5,517 nt of DNA from Propionibacterium sp. (GTDB lineage Bacteria; Actinomycetota; Actinomycetes; Propionibacteriales; Propionibacteriaceae). The position numbers were made by a program, and so were the translations under genes. The DNA is taken from positions 1-5,517 of the forward strand of contig JAAYAO010000306.1 of assembly GCA_012719335.1 (NCBI GenBank), written 5' to 3'. Under the pieces are notes generated by a model. The model ran no database searches and was not told where the DNA came from. It saw only the letters and a program-made list of their open reading frames with translations. How positions within the stretch are numbered: position 1 is the stretch's first letter; the number at the start of each line of letters is the position of its first letter. Of the stretch, positions 1 through 5,339 are shown piece after piece.

Positions 1-1689
1 CTGTTGGCGGGGGCCCTGACGGCGCTGTCGCCCCTGTTGCGGCAGCACACCGAACTGGCCGTGGGCGCCAACCGGCTGGTCATCCCGACCTGGTCGGCCC
101 CGCTGGTGATTTGGATTCTGGTGGTGGCGATGACCCTGGCCGCCACCGCGATCGTCCACCTGCACCCGGTGTTGAAGTTCGTCGGCTGGGTCTCGCTGAT
201 CTCGGTGATGGCCCCGTTCATCACGATGCTCGCCCACGAGCCGCTGGTCGCCTTCGGGTTGCTGGCGGCCGGCAGTGGGGTGTTGCTGGTGCTGATCGTG
301 GTGCGGTGGCGGGCGTCCTTCCACCCGGCCGAGTTCCTGGTCGCCGGCATCGGGGTCACCCTCGGCACCGTGGTGCCGATGCTGCGGGCCCGCAGCGCCC
401 CGTCCTTCGGCCTGGACCATCGTCCGATGCACATCGAGGGCGTGCTGGTGATGTTCGTGCTCTTCGCGATGCCGCTGCTGCTGGTCACCGGCTACGCGAT
501 GGCACAGGTCACGGTTCGGGTGGCGACCGACCTGGGCCCGTCCCTGCCCGGCCGGGCGCTCGGGGTGGTCGCCGCACTGTTGGCCGTCCCGGCCCTGGGG
601 CTGATCGGCTGGAACTGGTGGCAGCGCAACGAACTGTGGACGGGCACCGCGCTGTTGCCGGCGGCGATGCTGGTGGCCCTGCTGGTGCTGTTCGCGGTGC
701 CCCTGTGGGTGCGGGCGCGCGTGGTGGGGCTGCCCCCGGTCGCCGAGGTGGACGAGGGGTTCGGGCCCTGGCTGTACCCGATCGTCCTGGCGATCATCGC
801 GCAGAACCTGCCGGTGTTCGTGATGAGTCAGGTCACCCCGATCGCCACGGTGATCGACCCGGCCCTCGGCGCTCGCGTGCTCGAATGGGCCGATGTGACA
901 CAAACCGATGCGGCGCGGATGTTGTGGCGCGGGCTGGTCGCGGTCGGTCTGCTGGTGGCGGCCTGGTTGTCGGCCCGCCGGGGCCGGATGGCCGGCCCGT
1001 TGGCAGCCTGCGCGGCCGCCGCGGTGACCGCGATGGGAGTACTGGGCACGGCGACCGGGTTGCCGCTGACCACCTTCACCGGTGAGGCCCTGATCGAGAT
1101 CGCGATGGTATTCGGATTGGCGGCGCTGGCCGTCCGGGTGGTGCGGCGCAAGGTCGATCAACGGGTGCTGGTCGGGCTGGTCGGGTTGTTCGCGCTGGCA
1201 GTGGCCTACCCGTTCCGGCACCTGATCGCGGAACCGGTCGACCAGCTCGCCGGCCAGGCCGGCGGTGCCCTGGTGATCTTCGGTGTCGCCTGGCAGGTGT
1301 TGACCGGTGCGGAGTTCACCCGCAACTCGAACCGGGTCGCGCCGGCACCGTCACGGGTGATGCTGTTCGCGGCCAACATCGTGCTCAGCTCGGCCGTGGT
1401 CGCCTGGGTGGCGCTGACCCGCCGGTCGACCTCGGTGATCGACCCGGCCGGGTACGCCGACACCGGTGACTGGATGCTCGGCACCCCGCTGTTGGCGGCG
1501 GTGGCGGTGCTGCTGGTGCTGCAGATCGCCACCGGCGGGGACGCCCGGCGGATCGAGACCCGCGAGGAGGAGGCCCTGGAGGCCGAGGTCGAGGTGCACC
1601 AGCAGACCGGCGAGGTGTGGGCCGGGCCGGCCACCGGGCCACGTCCCGGCACCAAACCGCCGTGGGACGCGCCGGCGCCTCCCCGTTGA
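1..1689 (+). CDS. Large polytopic membrane protein, family not recognised (5' end outside window)
   Basis: The frame is open from base 1 to a TGA at 1687-1689. A TTG at 4 could serve as a start, but the first residues (LLAGALTAL) look like the end of a membrane helix and no ribosome binding site is visible, so I treat the gene as cut by the window edge. The visible 562 codons contain about 15 hydrophobic segments. Counting from the TTG, they lie at roughly 33-51, 54-75, 80-100, 110-128, 146-168, 186-203, 214-236, 256-275, 307-323, 329-350, 360-378, 388-405, 421-436, 452-471 and 491-508. The remaining ~50 residues are soluble: a glutamate-rich stretch (ETREEEALEAEVEV, about 516-529) followed by a Pro/Gly-rich end. 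I see no catalytic, nucleotide-binding or transporter signature, so the function is unknown. It could be a transporter, a polymer-export or lipid-linked enzyme, or an orphan actinobacterial membrane protein. It converges on the MscS gene and ends 3 bp before a terminator-like hairpin. That it is a real membrane-protein gene is well supported; its role is not. Confidence -1.
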   Translation: MLAGALTALSPLLRQHTELAVGANRLVIPTWSAPLVIWILVVAMTLAATAIVHLHPVLKFVGWVSLISVMAPFITMLAHEPLVAFGLLAAGSGVLLVLIVVRWRASFHPAEFLVAGIGVTLGTVVPMLRARSAPSFGLDHRPMHIEGVLVMFVLFAMPLLLVTGYAMAQVTVRVATDLGPSLPGRALGVVAALLAVPALGLIGWNWWQRNELWTGTALLPAAMLVALLVLFAVPLWVRARVVGLPPVAEVDEGFGPWLYPIVLAIIAQNLPVFVMSQVTPIATVIDPALGARVLEWADVTQTDAARMLWRGLVAVGLLVAAWLSARRGRMAGPLAACAAAAVTAMGVLGTATGLPLTTFTGEALIEIAMVFGLAALAVRVVRRKVDQRVLVGLVGLFALAVAYPFRHLIAEPVDQLAGQAGGALVIFGVAWQVLTGAEFTRNSNRVAPAPSRVMLFAANIVLSSAVVAWVALTRRSTSVIDPAGYADTGDWMLGTPLLAAVAVLLVLQIATGGDARRIETREEEALEAEVEVHQQTGEVWAGPATGPRPGTKPPWDAPAPPR

Positions 1690-1691
1690 AC

Positions 1692-1728
1692 ACCGCCGTC
1701 GGCCCCTGGTTGTGGGGGTGACGGCGGT
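1692..1728 (+). terminator. Terminator-like hairpin after the membrane protein gene
   Basis: A perfect 9-bp GC-rich inverted repeat, ACCGCCGTC (1692-1700) and GACGGCGGT (1720-1728), encloses a 19-nt loop. It begins 3 bp after the TGA of the membrane protein gene and is followed by only TTG, not a real T tract. The position and stem fit the imperfect, T-poor terminators common in high-GC bacteria. Because the region is convergent, it could act on transcripts from either side. Its loop and right arm include a 20-bp sequence that recurs inverted in the adjacent tandem repeat. Confidence -1.
1705..1724 (-). repeat. Inverted copy of the 20-bp second-half repeat segment
   Basis: Bases 1705-1724 are the exact reverse complement of CCGTCACCCCCACAACCAGG, found at 1812-1831 and 1881-1900. 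The match is 20 of 20 and stops at both ends. This copy lies inside the terminator-like hairpin at 1692-1728 and includes part of its right arm. A transcript through the region could therefore pair 1705-1724 with either downstream copy in place of the short hairpin. Confidence -1.
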
Positions 1729-1770
1729 TTGCCCCGGGTGGGTGGTTGTCCCGGTTTGCAGGCCGACGGG

Positions 1771-1937
1771 CTGGTTTCGACAGGCTCAACCGACGCCCGT
1801 CCGGCCAGGCTCCGTCACCCCCACAACCAGGTCAACCGGCTGGTTTCGACAGGCTCAACCTACGCCCGTCCGGCCAGGCTCCGTCACCCCCACAACCAGG
1901 TCAACGGGCTGGTTTCGACGGGCTCAACCGACGCCCG
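1771..1937. repeat. 69-bp tandem repeat, two full copies plus a 29-bp partial copy
   Basis: Copies start at 1771, 1840 and 1909, giving an exact period of 69 bp. The first two are complete and nearly identical; visible differences are CCGACG versus CCTACG near 1791/1860 and a C/G change before the next copy. The third matches for 29 bp with one A-to-G change (TTCGACG for TTCGACA), then diverges at 1938, five bases before the mscS stop codon. Each unit begins with the core GGTTTCGACAGGCTCAACC, whose ends (GGTT and AACC) are complementary. Its second half contains CCGTCACCCCCACAACCAGG (1812-1831 and 1881-1900). The core resembles widespread intergenic repeats of high-GC Actinomycetota. The array lies wholly between two convergent genes, so in the mscS direction it sits in the downstream untranslated region. 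No mobile-element gene is adjacent. Confidence -1.
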
Positions 1938-1942
1938 CCATC

Positions 1943-2815
1943 TCAGGACGTGGGCGGTGGGCCCGGGTACTTCGGGGCCCGCACCCCGGCCGCGGCCAGG
2001 GCCTCCTGCCCCTTCTCCCGGATCACCCGTTGCACACCCCAGTGCTGGTTGGGTTCACACCGGGCCGTGATCCGCAGCGTCATCGTGTTGCCGGTGATCG
2101 AGTCCACCCCCAGCACGGTGGGGGCGTCCAGCAGTTTGTCCGCCAGGGTGCCCTCGTCCACCAGGTTGCTCATCGCGGTGCGCAACACCGCGATCACCCC
2201 GGCGGGGGCCTCGTCGTTGGCGACCGGCAGGTCGATGATCGCGGTCGACCAGCCCTGGGAATGGTTCGCGATCCGCACGATCTCACCGTTGCGGACGTAC
2301 CAGATCACCCCGTCGGCGTCCCGCAGTCGGGTGACCCGCAGGGTGACCTCCTCGACGGTGCCCTTGCACTCGCCGGTGTCGACCAGGTCACCGACGCCGT
2401 ACTGATCCTCGGCCAGCATGAACAGCCCCGAGAGGTAGTCCTTCACCAGCGATTGGGCACCGAAACCCAGCGCCACGCCACCGATACCGGCCGAGGCCAC
2501 CAAGGGCCCCAGGGGCAGGCCGATCGCCGACAGAATGGTCAGCAGCGCGATCACCACGATCACGATGGTGGCGACATTGGTCAGCAGCGAGCCCATCGTC
2601 GCGGTGCGCTGTTTGTGCCGCTCGTGGGTCAACCCGGCGGCCCGGGCCAGCACGCCGGGACGCTCCGCCTCCCGCTTCTTCGACCGTTCGATCGCGCCGG
2701 CCACCACCCCGCGGATCGCGCGCACCAGAATCCAGCGGCCGATGATCGCCACCAGCAGGGTGACCGCGATGATGATCGCGGTCTCGGGCCACTCCCAGAT
2801 CAGCAAGGGCACCAT
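1943..2815 (-). CDS. MscS-family small-conductance mechanosensitive channel
   Basis: This 290-residue inner-membrane channel should open under membrane tension to release small solutes during hypo-osmotic shock. Helices lie at about 12-32 (TM1) and 79-99 (TM2). The pore-lining TM3 region, about 104-133, carries the Gly/Ala-rich signature GFGAQSLVKDYLSG (117-130) that marks the family. A beta domain follows, with EDQYGVGDLV (136-145), GTVEEVTLR (152-160) and WYVRNGEI (172-179), then a C-terminal alpha/beta domain to about 280 and a short proline-rich end. The length is near that of E. coli MscS, so no extra sensor domain is present. I chose the ATG at 2815-2813 because it overlaps the upstream sirtuin stop as TGATG and leads directly into TM1. 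The frame is open further upstream to 2884, but that Arg/Pro-rich extension lies inside the sirtuin gene and looks unlike a channel N-terminus. The family assignment is secure; the gating ion preference cannot be read. Confidence -1.
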   Translation of the reverse strand: MVPLLIWEWPETAIIIAVTLLVAIIGRWILVRAIRGVVAGAIERSKKREAERPGVLARAAGLTHERHKQRTATMGSLLTNVATIVIVVIALLTILSAIGLPLGPLVASAGIGGVALGFGAQSLVKDYLSGLFMLAEDQYGVGDLVDTGECKGTVEEVTLRVTRLRDADGVIWYVRNGEIVRIANHSQGWSTAIIDLPVANDEAPAGVIAVLRTAMSNLVDEGTLADKLLDAPTVLGVDSITGNTMTLRITARCEPNQHWGVQRVIREKGQEALAAAGVRAPKYPGPPPTS

Positions 2816-2817
2816 CA
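2813..2817 (-). promoter_or_regulatory. TGATG stop-start overlap coupling sirtuin and mscS translation
   Basis: On the minus strand the sirtuin stop TGA (2817-2815) and the mscS start ATG (2815-2813) share one A. A GGGG stretch about 11 nt upstream, within the last sirtuin codons, is the only SD-like sequence. Such overlaps usually mean that terminating ribosomes reinitiate on the next gene, so the channel probably depends on translation of the sirtuin. Confidence -1.
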
Positions 2818-3564
2818 GGCGTCCAACCCCAACAGGTGTGGCAGGACGGTGGCGAGTTGGCCGCGCACCACGGCGTGCGCCCAATCGTCGAAGGGGGTTT
2901 CCTCGGCGTTGATGATGATCGCCTCGGCCCCCTCGGCGAGCGCGGTCGGCACCAGGCCGGCGATCGGCTGGACGGTCAGGCTGGTGCCCACCGCGATCAG
3001 CAGGTCACATTCGTGCGCCGCGGCGAAGGCCGCGTCCAACACCTCGGGCACCAGCATTTCGCCGAACAGGATCGTGGTGGCCCGGGTGATGCCGCCGCAT
3101 TCGGGGCAGTCGGGGTCGGGGTCGCCGGCGCGCACCCGTTCGATCTGGTCGATCATCGGGCCGGTCGCCGGGCAGGAGTCGCACTGCCAGTCGCGCACCG
3201 ACCCGTGCACCTCCAGCACCATCTGCTCGGAGTTGCCGGCGAGTTGGTGCAGCCCGTCGGTGTTCTGGGTGACGATCGCCTGCAACCGGCCCTGCCGCTC
3301 CAACTCGACCAGGGCCGCATGGGCCGGGTTCGGTCGGGCCTCCCAGACCGGGGACGCGGCGCGGTACTGCCAAGCCGCGCGGCGCACCTCGGGGTCGCCG
3401 AGGTAGGAGTCCAGGTGGGAGATCAGCTCGGCCTTGGGGTTCTGCGTCCACAGCCCCTGCGGGCCGCGGAAGTCCTGAATGCCCGATTCGGTGGAGATGC
3501 CCGCGCCACTGAGCACGGTGATCCGCTGCGCTCGGGCCAGTAGTTCGACGGGGTCGGCTCTCAT
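2815..3564 (-). CDS. Sir2-family NAD-dependent protein deacylase (sirtuin)
   Basis: This 249-residue cytoplasmic enzyme should remove acyl groups from protein lysines, using NAD+ and releasing nicotinamide and O-acyl-ADP-ribose. The fold is complete. It has GAGIS (20-24) and DFRGPQGLW (31-39) for NAD binding, then TQNTDGLH (99-106), and the catalytic histidine His120 in LEVHGS. A zinc ribbon is formed by Cys128/Cys131 and Cys153/Cys156. GTSLTVQP (193-200) and an Asn-Ala pair near 219-220 also contact NAD in the family. The Tyr-x-x-Arg acyl-pocket pattern of CobB/SIRT5-type desuccinylases is not evident after GLW, so I expect deacetylase-type or unknown acyl preference (inference). The ATG at 3564-3562 starts just before the usual Rossmann region and no other in-frame start lies close by. 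The only GGAGGG upstream is 13 nt away, which is long for a ribosome binding site. It is first in an operon with mscS, and its TGA shares one base with the mscS ATG. I leave the symbol blank because CobB orthology is not shown. Confidence -1.
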   Translation of the reverse strand: MRADPVELLARAQRITVLSGAGISTESGIQDFRGPQGLWTQNPKAELISHLDSYLGDPEVRRAAWQYRAASPVWEARPNPAHAALVELERQGRLQAIVTQNTDGLHQLAGNSEQMVLEVHGSVRDWQCDSCPATGPMIDQIERVRAGDPDPDCPECGGITRATTILFGEMLVPEVLDAAFAAAHECDLLIAVGTSLTVQPIAGLVPTALAEGAEAIIINAEETPFDDWAHAVVRGQLATVLPHLLGLDA

Positions 3565-3571
3565 ACCCGAA

Positions 3572-3577
3572 ACCGTA
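3572..3577 (-). promoter_or_regulatory. Candidate -10 box for a leaderless sirtuin mRNA
   Basis: On the minus strand TACGGT (3577-3572) fits the actinobacterial TAnnnT -10 pattern and ends 7 nt before the sirtuin ATG. The expected transcription start is therefore at or next to the A of the start codon. That would explain why GGAGGG (3583-3578) is badly spaced as an SD. No convincing -35 hexamer is seen at 16-19 nt, so confidence is low. Confidence -1.
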
Positions 3578-3675
3578 CCCTCCGGTGCCGACAGTGCTCC
3601 GGACGAACCCGGGGGAGGGGTGGTCGATTGTGAATGCAGCCGAGCGTGGGGGCGGGTTCCTGCGTGTTCTCGCGG

Positions 3676-3711
3676 GGTTTCGACTCGCCGCGCGAGCGCG
3701 GCGGCTCAACC
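3676..3711. repeat. Palindromic GGTTTCGAC...GGCTCAACC element with internal hairpin
   Basis: The element begins GGTTTCGAC (3676-3684) and ends GGCTCAACC (3703-3711), the same outer halves as the core of the 69-bp repeats. The short CA between the halves is replaced by an 18-bp insert. The centre folds into a perfect 7-bp stem, CGCCGCG (3686-3692) and CGCGGCG (3697-3703), with a CGAG loop. It looks like a longer variant of the same repeat family in the same orientation. It lies in the divergent region upstream of both the sirtuin and the methyltransferase. Confidence -1.
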
Positions 3712-3793
3712 GGCGTTGTCGGGCGGTGGCTCAACCGGCGTGAAACCCGCGGTGGCTCAAACCGGCGTGGTCTCGTGGAGGCTCAACCGGCGT
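3703..3793. repeat. Four iterations of GGCTCAACCGGCGT at 25-26 bp intervals
   Basis: Copies occur at 3703-3716, 3728-3741, 3754-3768 (with one extra A) and 3780-3793. Start-to-start distances are 25, 26 and 26 bp. Spacers are 11-12 bp and differ in sequence, although most copies are preceded by GGTG or GTGGA. The first copy doubles as the right half of the palindromic element. The last ends about 50 bp upstream of the TAGGCT box of the methyltransferase. The roughly 2.5-turn spacing would put the copies on alternating rather than the same face of the helix. This could be decayed repeat DNA or a binding-site array; the sequence alone does not decide. Confidence -1.
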
Positions 3794-3817
3794 TCGCAGG
3801 AGTCGTGTTCACGCCGG
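3787..3817 (+). other. 7-bp inverted repeat upstream of the methyltransferase promoter
   Basis: CCGGCGT (3787-3793, the end of the last iterated motif) and ACGCCGG (3811-3817) form a perfect 7-bp stem with a 17-nt loop. The single ACGCCGG could equally pair with the ends of the other iterated copies. It lies 27 bp before the TAGGCT box, so it could be an operator-like dyad or a hairpin ending any transcript that enters from the left. With such GC content, a chance dyad is quite possible. Confidence -1.
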
Positions 3818-3844
3818 CCCGCGAAGTTCCAGCACCGGGTCGCC

Positions 3845-3850
3845 TAGGCT
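3845..3850 (+). promoter_or_regulatory. Candidate -10 box (TAGGCT) of the methyltransferase gene
   Basis: TAGGCT matches the TAnnnT -10 consensus of actinobacterial housekeeping promoters. Transcription would begin around 3857, giving a leader of about 28 nt that contains the AGGAG ribosome binding site. No good -35 hexamer is visible at 16-18 nt; the sequence there is around GCGAAGTT (3821-3828). Confidence -1.
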
Positions 3851-3875
3851 CGGGACACACCGTCCCCCGTCGTCC

Positions 3876-3880
3876 AGGAG
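3876..3880 (+). promoter_or_regulatory. Ribosome binding site deciding the GTG start of the methyltransferase
   Basis: AGGAG lies 4 nt before the GTG at 3885-3887. No in-frame ATG occurs nearby, so this SD sequence is the main evidence for the unusual start codon. The spacing is slightly short but acceptable. Confidence -1.
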
Positions 3881-3884
3881 CACC

Positions 3885-4496
3885 GTGAGCAAGCAGAACC
3901 CCAGCCAGTGGGAGCAGATCACCGCCGAGAACCCCGACCACTCGCGCTGGTACATCGAACGGTTCCGGGCGATGGCCGCCGACGGGCGCGACCTGGCCGG
4001 TGAGGCCCGGCTGATCGACGCGATGGCCGACCGCGGGGCGCGGATCCTGGACGCCGGATGCGGGCCCGGCCGGGTGGCCGGACACCTGTATCGGCAGGGC
4101 CACCGGGTGGTCGGGGTGGACGTCGACCCGGAGCTGATCGCCGCCGCCGAGGCCGACCACCCCGGCCCCAGCTACCTGGTGGCCGACCTGGCCGAACTCG
4201 ATCTGCCCGCCCACGGCGTCGCCGAGCCCTTCGACCTGATCGTGTGCGCCGGCAACGTGATGACCTTTCTCGCCGACGACAGCCAAGTGCAGGTGCTGGA
4301 CGGGTTCGCCCGGCACCTGGCCGAGGACGGCCGGGTGGTGATCGGTTTCGGCGCCGGACGGGGCTACGACTTCGCCCAATTCCTCTCCGACGCCCTCTCG
4401 GTGCGACTCACCCCGCAGCACACCTTCGCCACCTGGGATCTGCGTCCGTTCACCGACGACTCCGACTTTCTGGTGGCGGTGCTGGCCCGCGGCTGA
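3885..4496 (+). CDS. Class I SAM-dependent methyltransferase, substrate unknown
   Basis: This 203-residue soluble protein has the seven-strand Rossmann methyltransferase fold. A helical N-terminal lead (WEQITAENPDHSRWYIERF, 9-27) precedes motif I, ILDAGCGPGR (54-63), which holds the SAM carboxypropyl group. The next strand, VVGVDVD (75-81), supplies an acidic residue for the ribose. VADLAEL (99-105) carries the adenine-contacting Asp101. FDLIVCAGNVMTFL (116-129) is motif IV, and DGRVVIGF (148-155) is the next strand. The single-domain size fits the Methyltransf_25/11-like groups, which act on varied small molecules and sometimes on proteins. No substrate domain is present, so the acceptor cannot be named. 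The GTG start is chosen because of AGGAG 4 nt upstream and a TAGGCT box behind it. It is transcribed alone, divergently from the sirtuin, and converges on the ABC permease with an 18-bp gap. The fold is secure; the role is open. Confidence -1.
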   Translation: MSKQNPSQWEQITAENPDHSRWYIERFRAMAADGRDLAGEARLIDAMADRGARILDAGCGPGRVAGHLYRQGHRVVGVDVDPELIAAAEADHPGPSYLVADLAELDLPAHGVAEPFDLIVCAGNVMTFLADDSQVQVLDGFARHLAEDGRVVIGFGAGRGYDFAQFLSDALSVRLTPQHTFATWDLRPFTDDSDFLVAVLARG

Positions 4497-4497
4497 A

Positions 4498-4510
4498 CGC
4501 CGGGACGGCG
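4498..4510. terminator. Short hairpin in the 18-bp convergent gap, possible bidirectional terminator
   Basis: CGCCG (4498-4502) and CGGCG (4506-4510) form a perfect 5-bp stem around a GGA loop. It starts one base after the methyltransferase TGA and ends four bases before the end of the permease gene on the other strand. There is no T tract on either side. Its location is right for a shared terminator, but a stem this short in GC-rich DNA can arise by chance. Confidence -1.
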
Positions 4511-4514
4511 GCAC

Positions 4515-5339
4515 TCAGCTGGTGATGTCCTTGTTGCTGAACCGGGCCCAGGCGGCGCTGCCGAAAACCACGATGTAGCCGGCGGCCAGCAGCAGACCCC
4601 GCTGCAGGTTGTCGGTGAAGATCGGTTGCCGAAACAGGTCGGTGCCGGCCGTCCAGTGGTGCACGATCAGCCATGGGTGCAGCCAATCCAACTGGGGCAC
4701 CGCATGCAGGATCCAGACCACCATCACCACCCCGGCGGTGGCCAGGGTGGCCGCCACCGGCTGCTCGGTGAGGGTCGAGATGAACAACCCGACCGCCGCC
4801 AGCGCCGCCAGACACACCCCCAGGTAGGCCACCATCAGGGCCAACCGGCCCAGCCCCTCGGCCAGCGGAATCTCGGTGCCCGACAGCAACCGCACCGGCT
4901 TCAACCCGAACAGGGCCCACCCGGCCAGCAACCCGGCGATCGCCACGGTGAGCGGTGCGATGAACGCCCCGACCACCAGGGCGGCGTACTTGGTCAGCAA
5001 CAGCCGGGTGCGGTGCACCGGAACGGTCAGCAGGTAACGCAGGGTGCCCTGCTGGGCCTCCCCGGAGATCGCGTCCCCGCACAGCGCCGCCACTGCCAGC
5101 GGCAGAAAGAAGGTGATCATCACACTCAGCGCGCTGAGCGCCACGAAGAAGCCGTTCTCGCTGATCTCGGTGATGAAATCCGGGCCGTGGCCGCGGCCGG
5201 TGGGCCGCGACACCCGAATCGCGATCGCCATCACCACCGGAATCGCCGCCAACACCGCCAACCCGACCTGGTTGCGGCGCCGACCGGCGATCAGCCGCAA
5301 CTCGGAGCCGAACAGCCGCAGGGCCCTAACCGCTGACAT
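4515..5339 (-). CDS. ABC-2 type transporter permease
   Basis: This 274-residue inner-membrane protein is the channel half of an ABC exporter whose ATPase is encoded just upstream. It has about six helices at roughly 26-42, 64-87, 118-142, 166-190, 196-214 and 247-264. An amphipathic N-terminal stretch (SAVRALRLFGSELRLIAGRR) precedes the first. The conserved ABC-2 segment after helix 2, GDAISGEAQQGTLRYLLTVP (88-107) followed by HRTRLLLTKY, is clear. It is typical of simple drug, lantibiotic or unknown-substrate exporters. The C-terminal SNKDITS is a common ending in actinobacterial members. The ATG at 5339-5337 is fixed by a strong SD, GGGGAGGG, 5 nt upstream. The gene overlaps the ATPase gene by 14 bp, indicating one operon and probable translational coupling. 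The substrate cannot be inferred, and no regulator or self-resistance gene is visible in this window. Confidence -1.
   Translation of the reverse strand: MSAVRALRLFGSELRLIAGRRRNQVGLAVLAAIPVVMAIAIRVSRPTGRGHGPDFITEISENGFFVALSALSVMITFFLPLAVAALCGDAISGEAQQGTLRYLLTVPVHRTRLLLTKYAALVVGAFIAPLTVAIAGLLAGWALFGLKPVRLLSGTEIPLAEGLGRLALMVAYLGVCLAALAAVGLFISTLTEQPVAATLATAGVVMVVWILHAVPQLDWLHPWLIVHHWTAGTDLFRQPIFTDNLQRGLLLAAGYIVVFGSAAWARFSNKDITS

Noticed and set aside
1746..1937. The 69-bp repeats read as a 23-residue peptide repeat (for example GFDRLNRRPSGQAPSPPQPGQ-like units)
   Set aside because: The period is divisible by three and free of stops, so more than one plus-strand frame stays open. No supported gene contains it, and those frames continue only into antisense of mscS. 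DNA-level repeat explains it better.
2816..2884. Longer mscS reading starting at 2884 (23 extra residues)
   Set aside because: The extension is Arg/Pro-rich, lies wholly within the sirtuin coding sequence and lacks a plausible SD. The ATG at 2815 overlaps the sirtuin stop and leads directly to TM1.
1466..3406. A 646-codon open frame on the plus strand, antisense to the mscS and sirtuin genes
   Set aside because: It runs opposite two genes with clear family motifs, crosses the tandem repeat and intergenic DNA, and encodes Arg/Pro/Gln/His-rich sequence without domains. Long antisense frames are expected at this GC content.
3703..3793. Possible small CRISPR array (short repeats at regular spacing)
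   Set aside because: Repeats are only 14 bp, spacers 11-12 bp and partly similar to each other, and no cas gene is present. The motif is the right half of the adjacent palindromic element.
3634..3888. Small plus-strand open frames across the repeat cluster upstream of the methyltransferase
   Set aside because: They are made of the iterated repeat, have no ribosome binding site, and run across the TAGGCT box and the leader of the methyltransferase.
3783..4514. A 243-codon minus-strand frame opposite the methyltransferase
   Set aside because: It is His/Gly/Val-rich without domain motifs and is a codon-bias shadow of the methyltransferase, whose SAM motifs are clear on the plus strand.
4450..5082. 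A 210-codon minus-strand frame overlapping the ABC permease in another frame
   Set aside because: It is Arg/Gly/Pro-rich, shows no membrane or domain pattern, and shares the strand with the well-supported permease.
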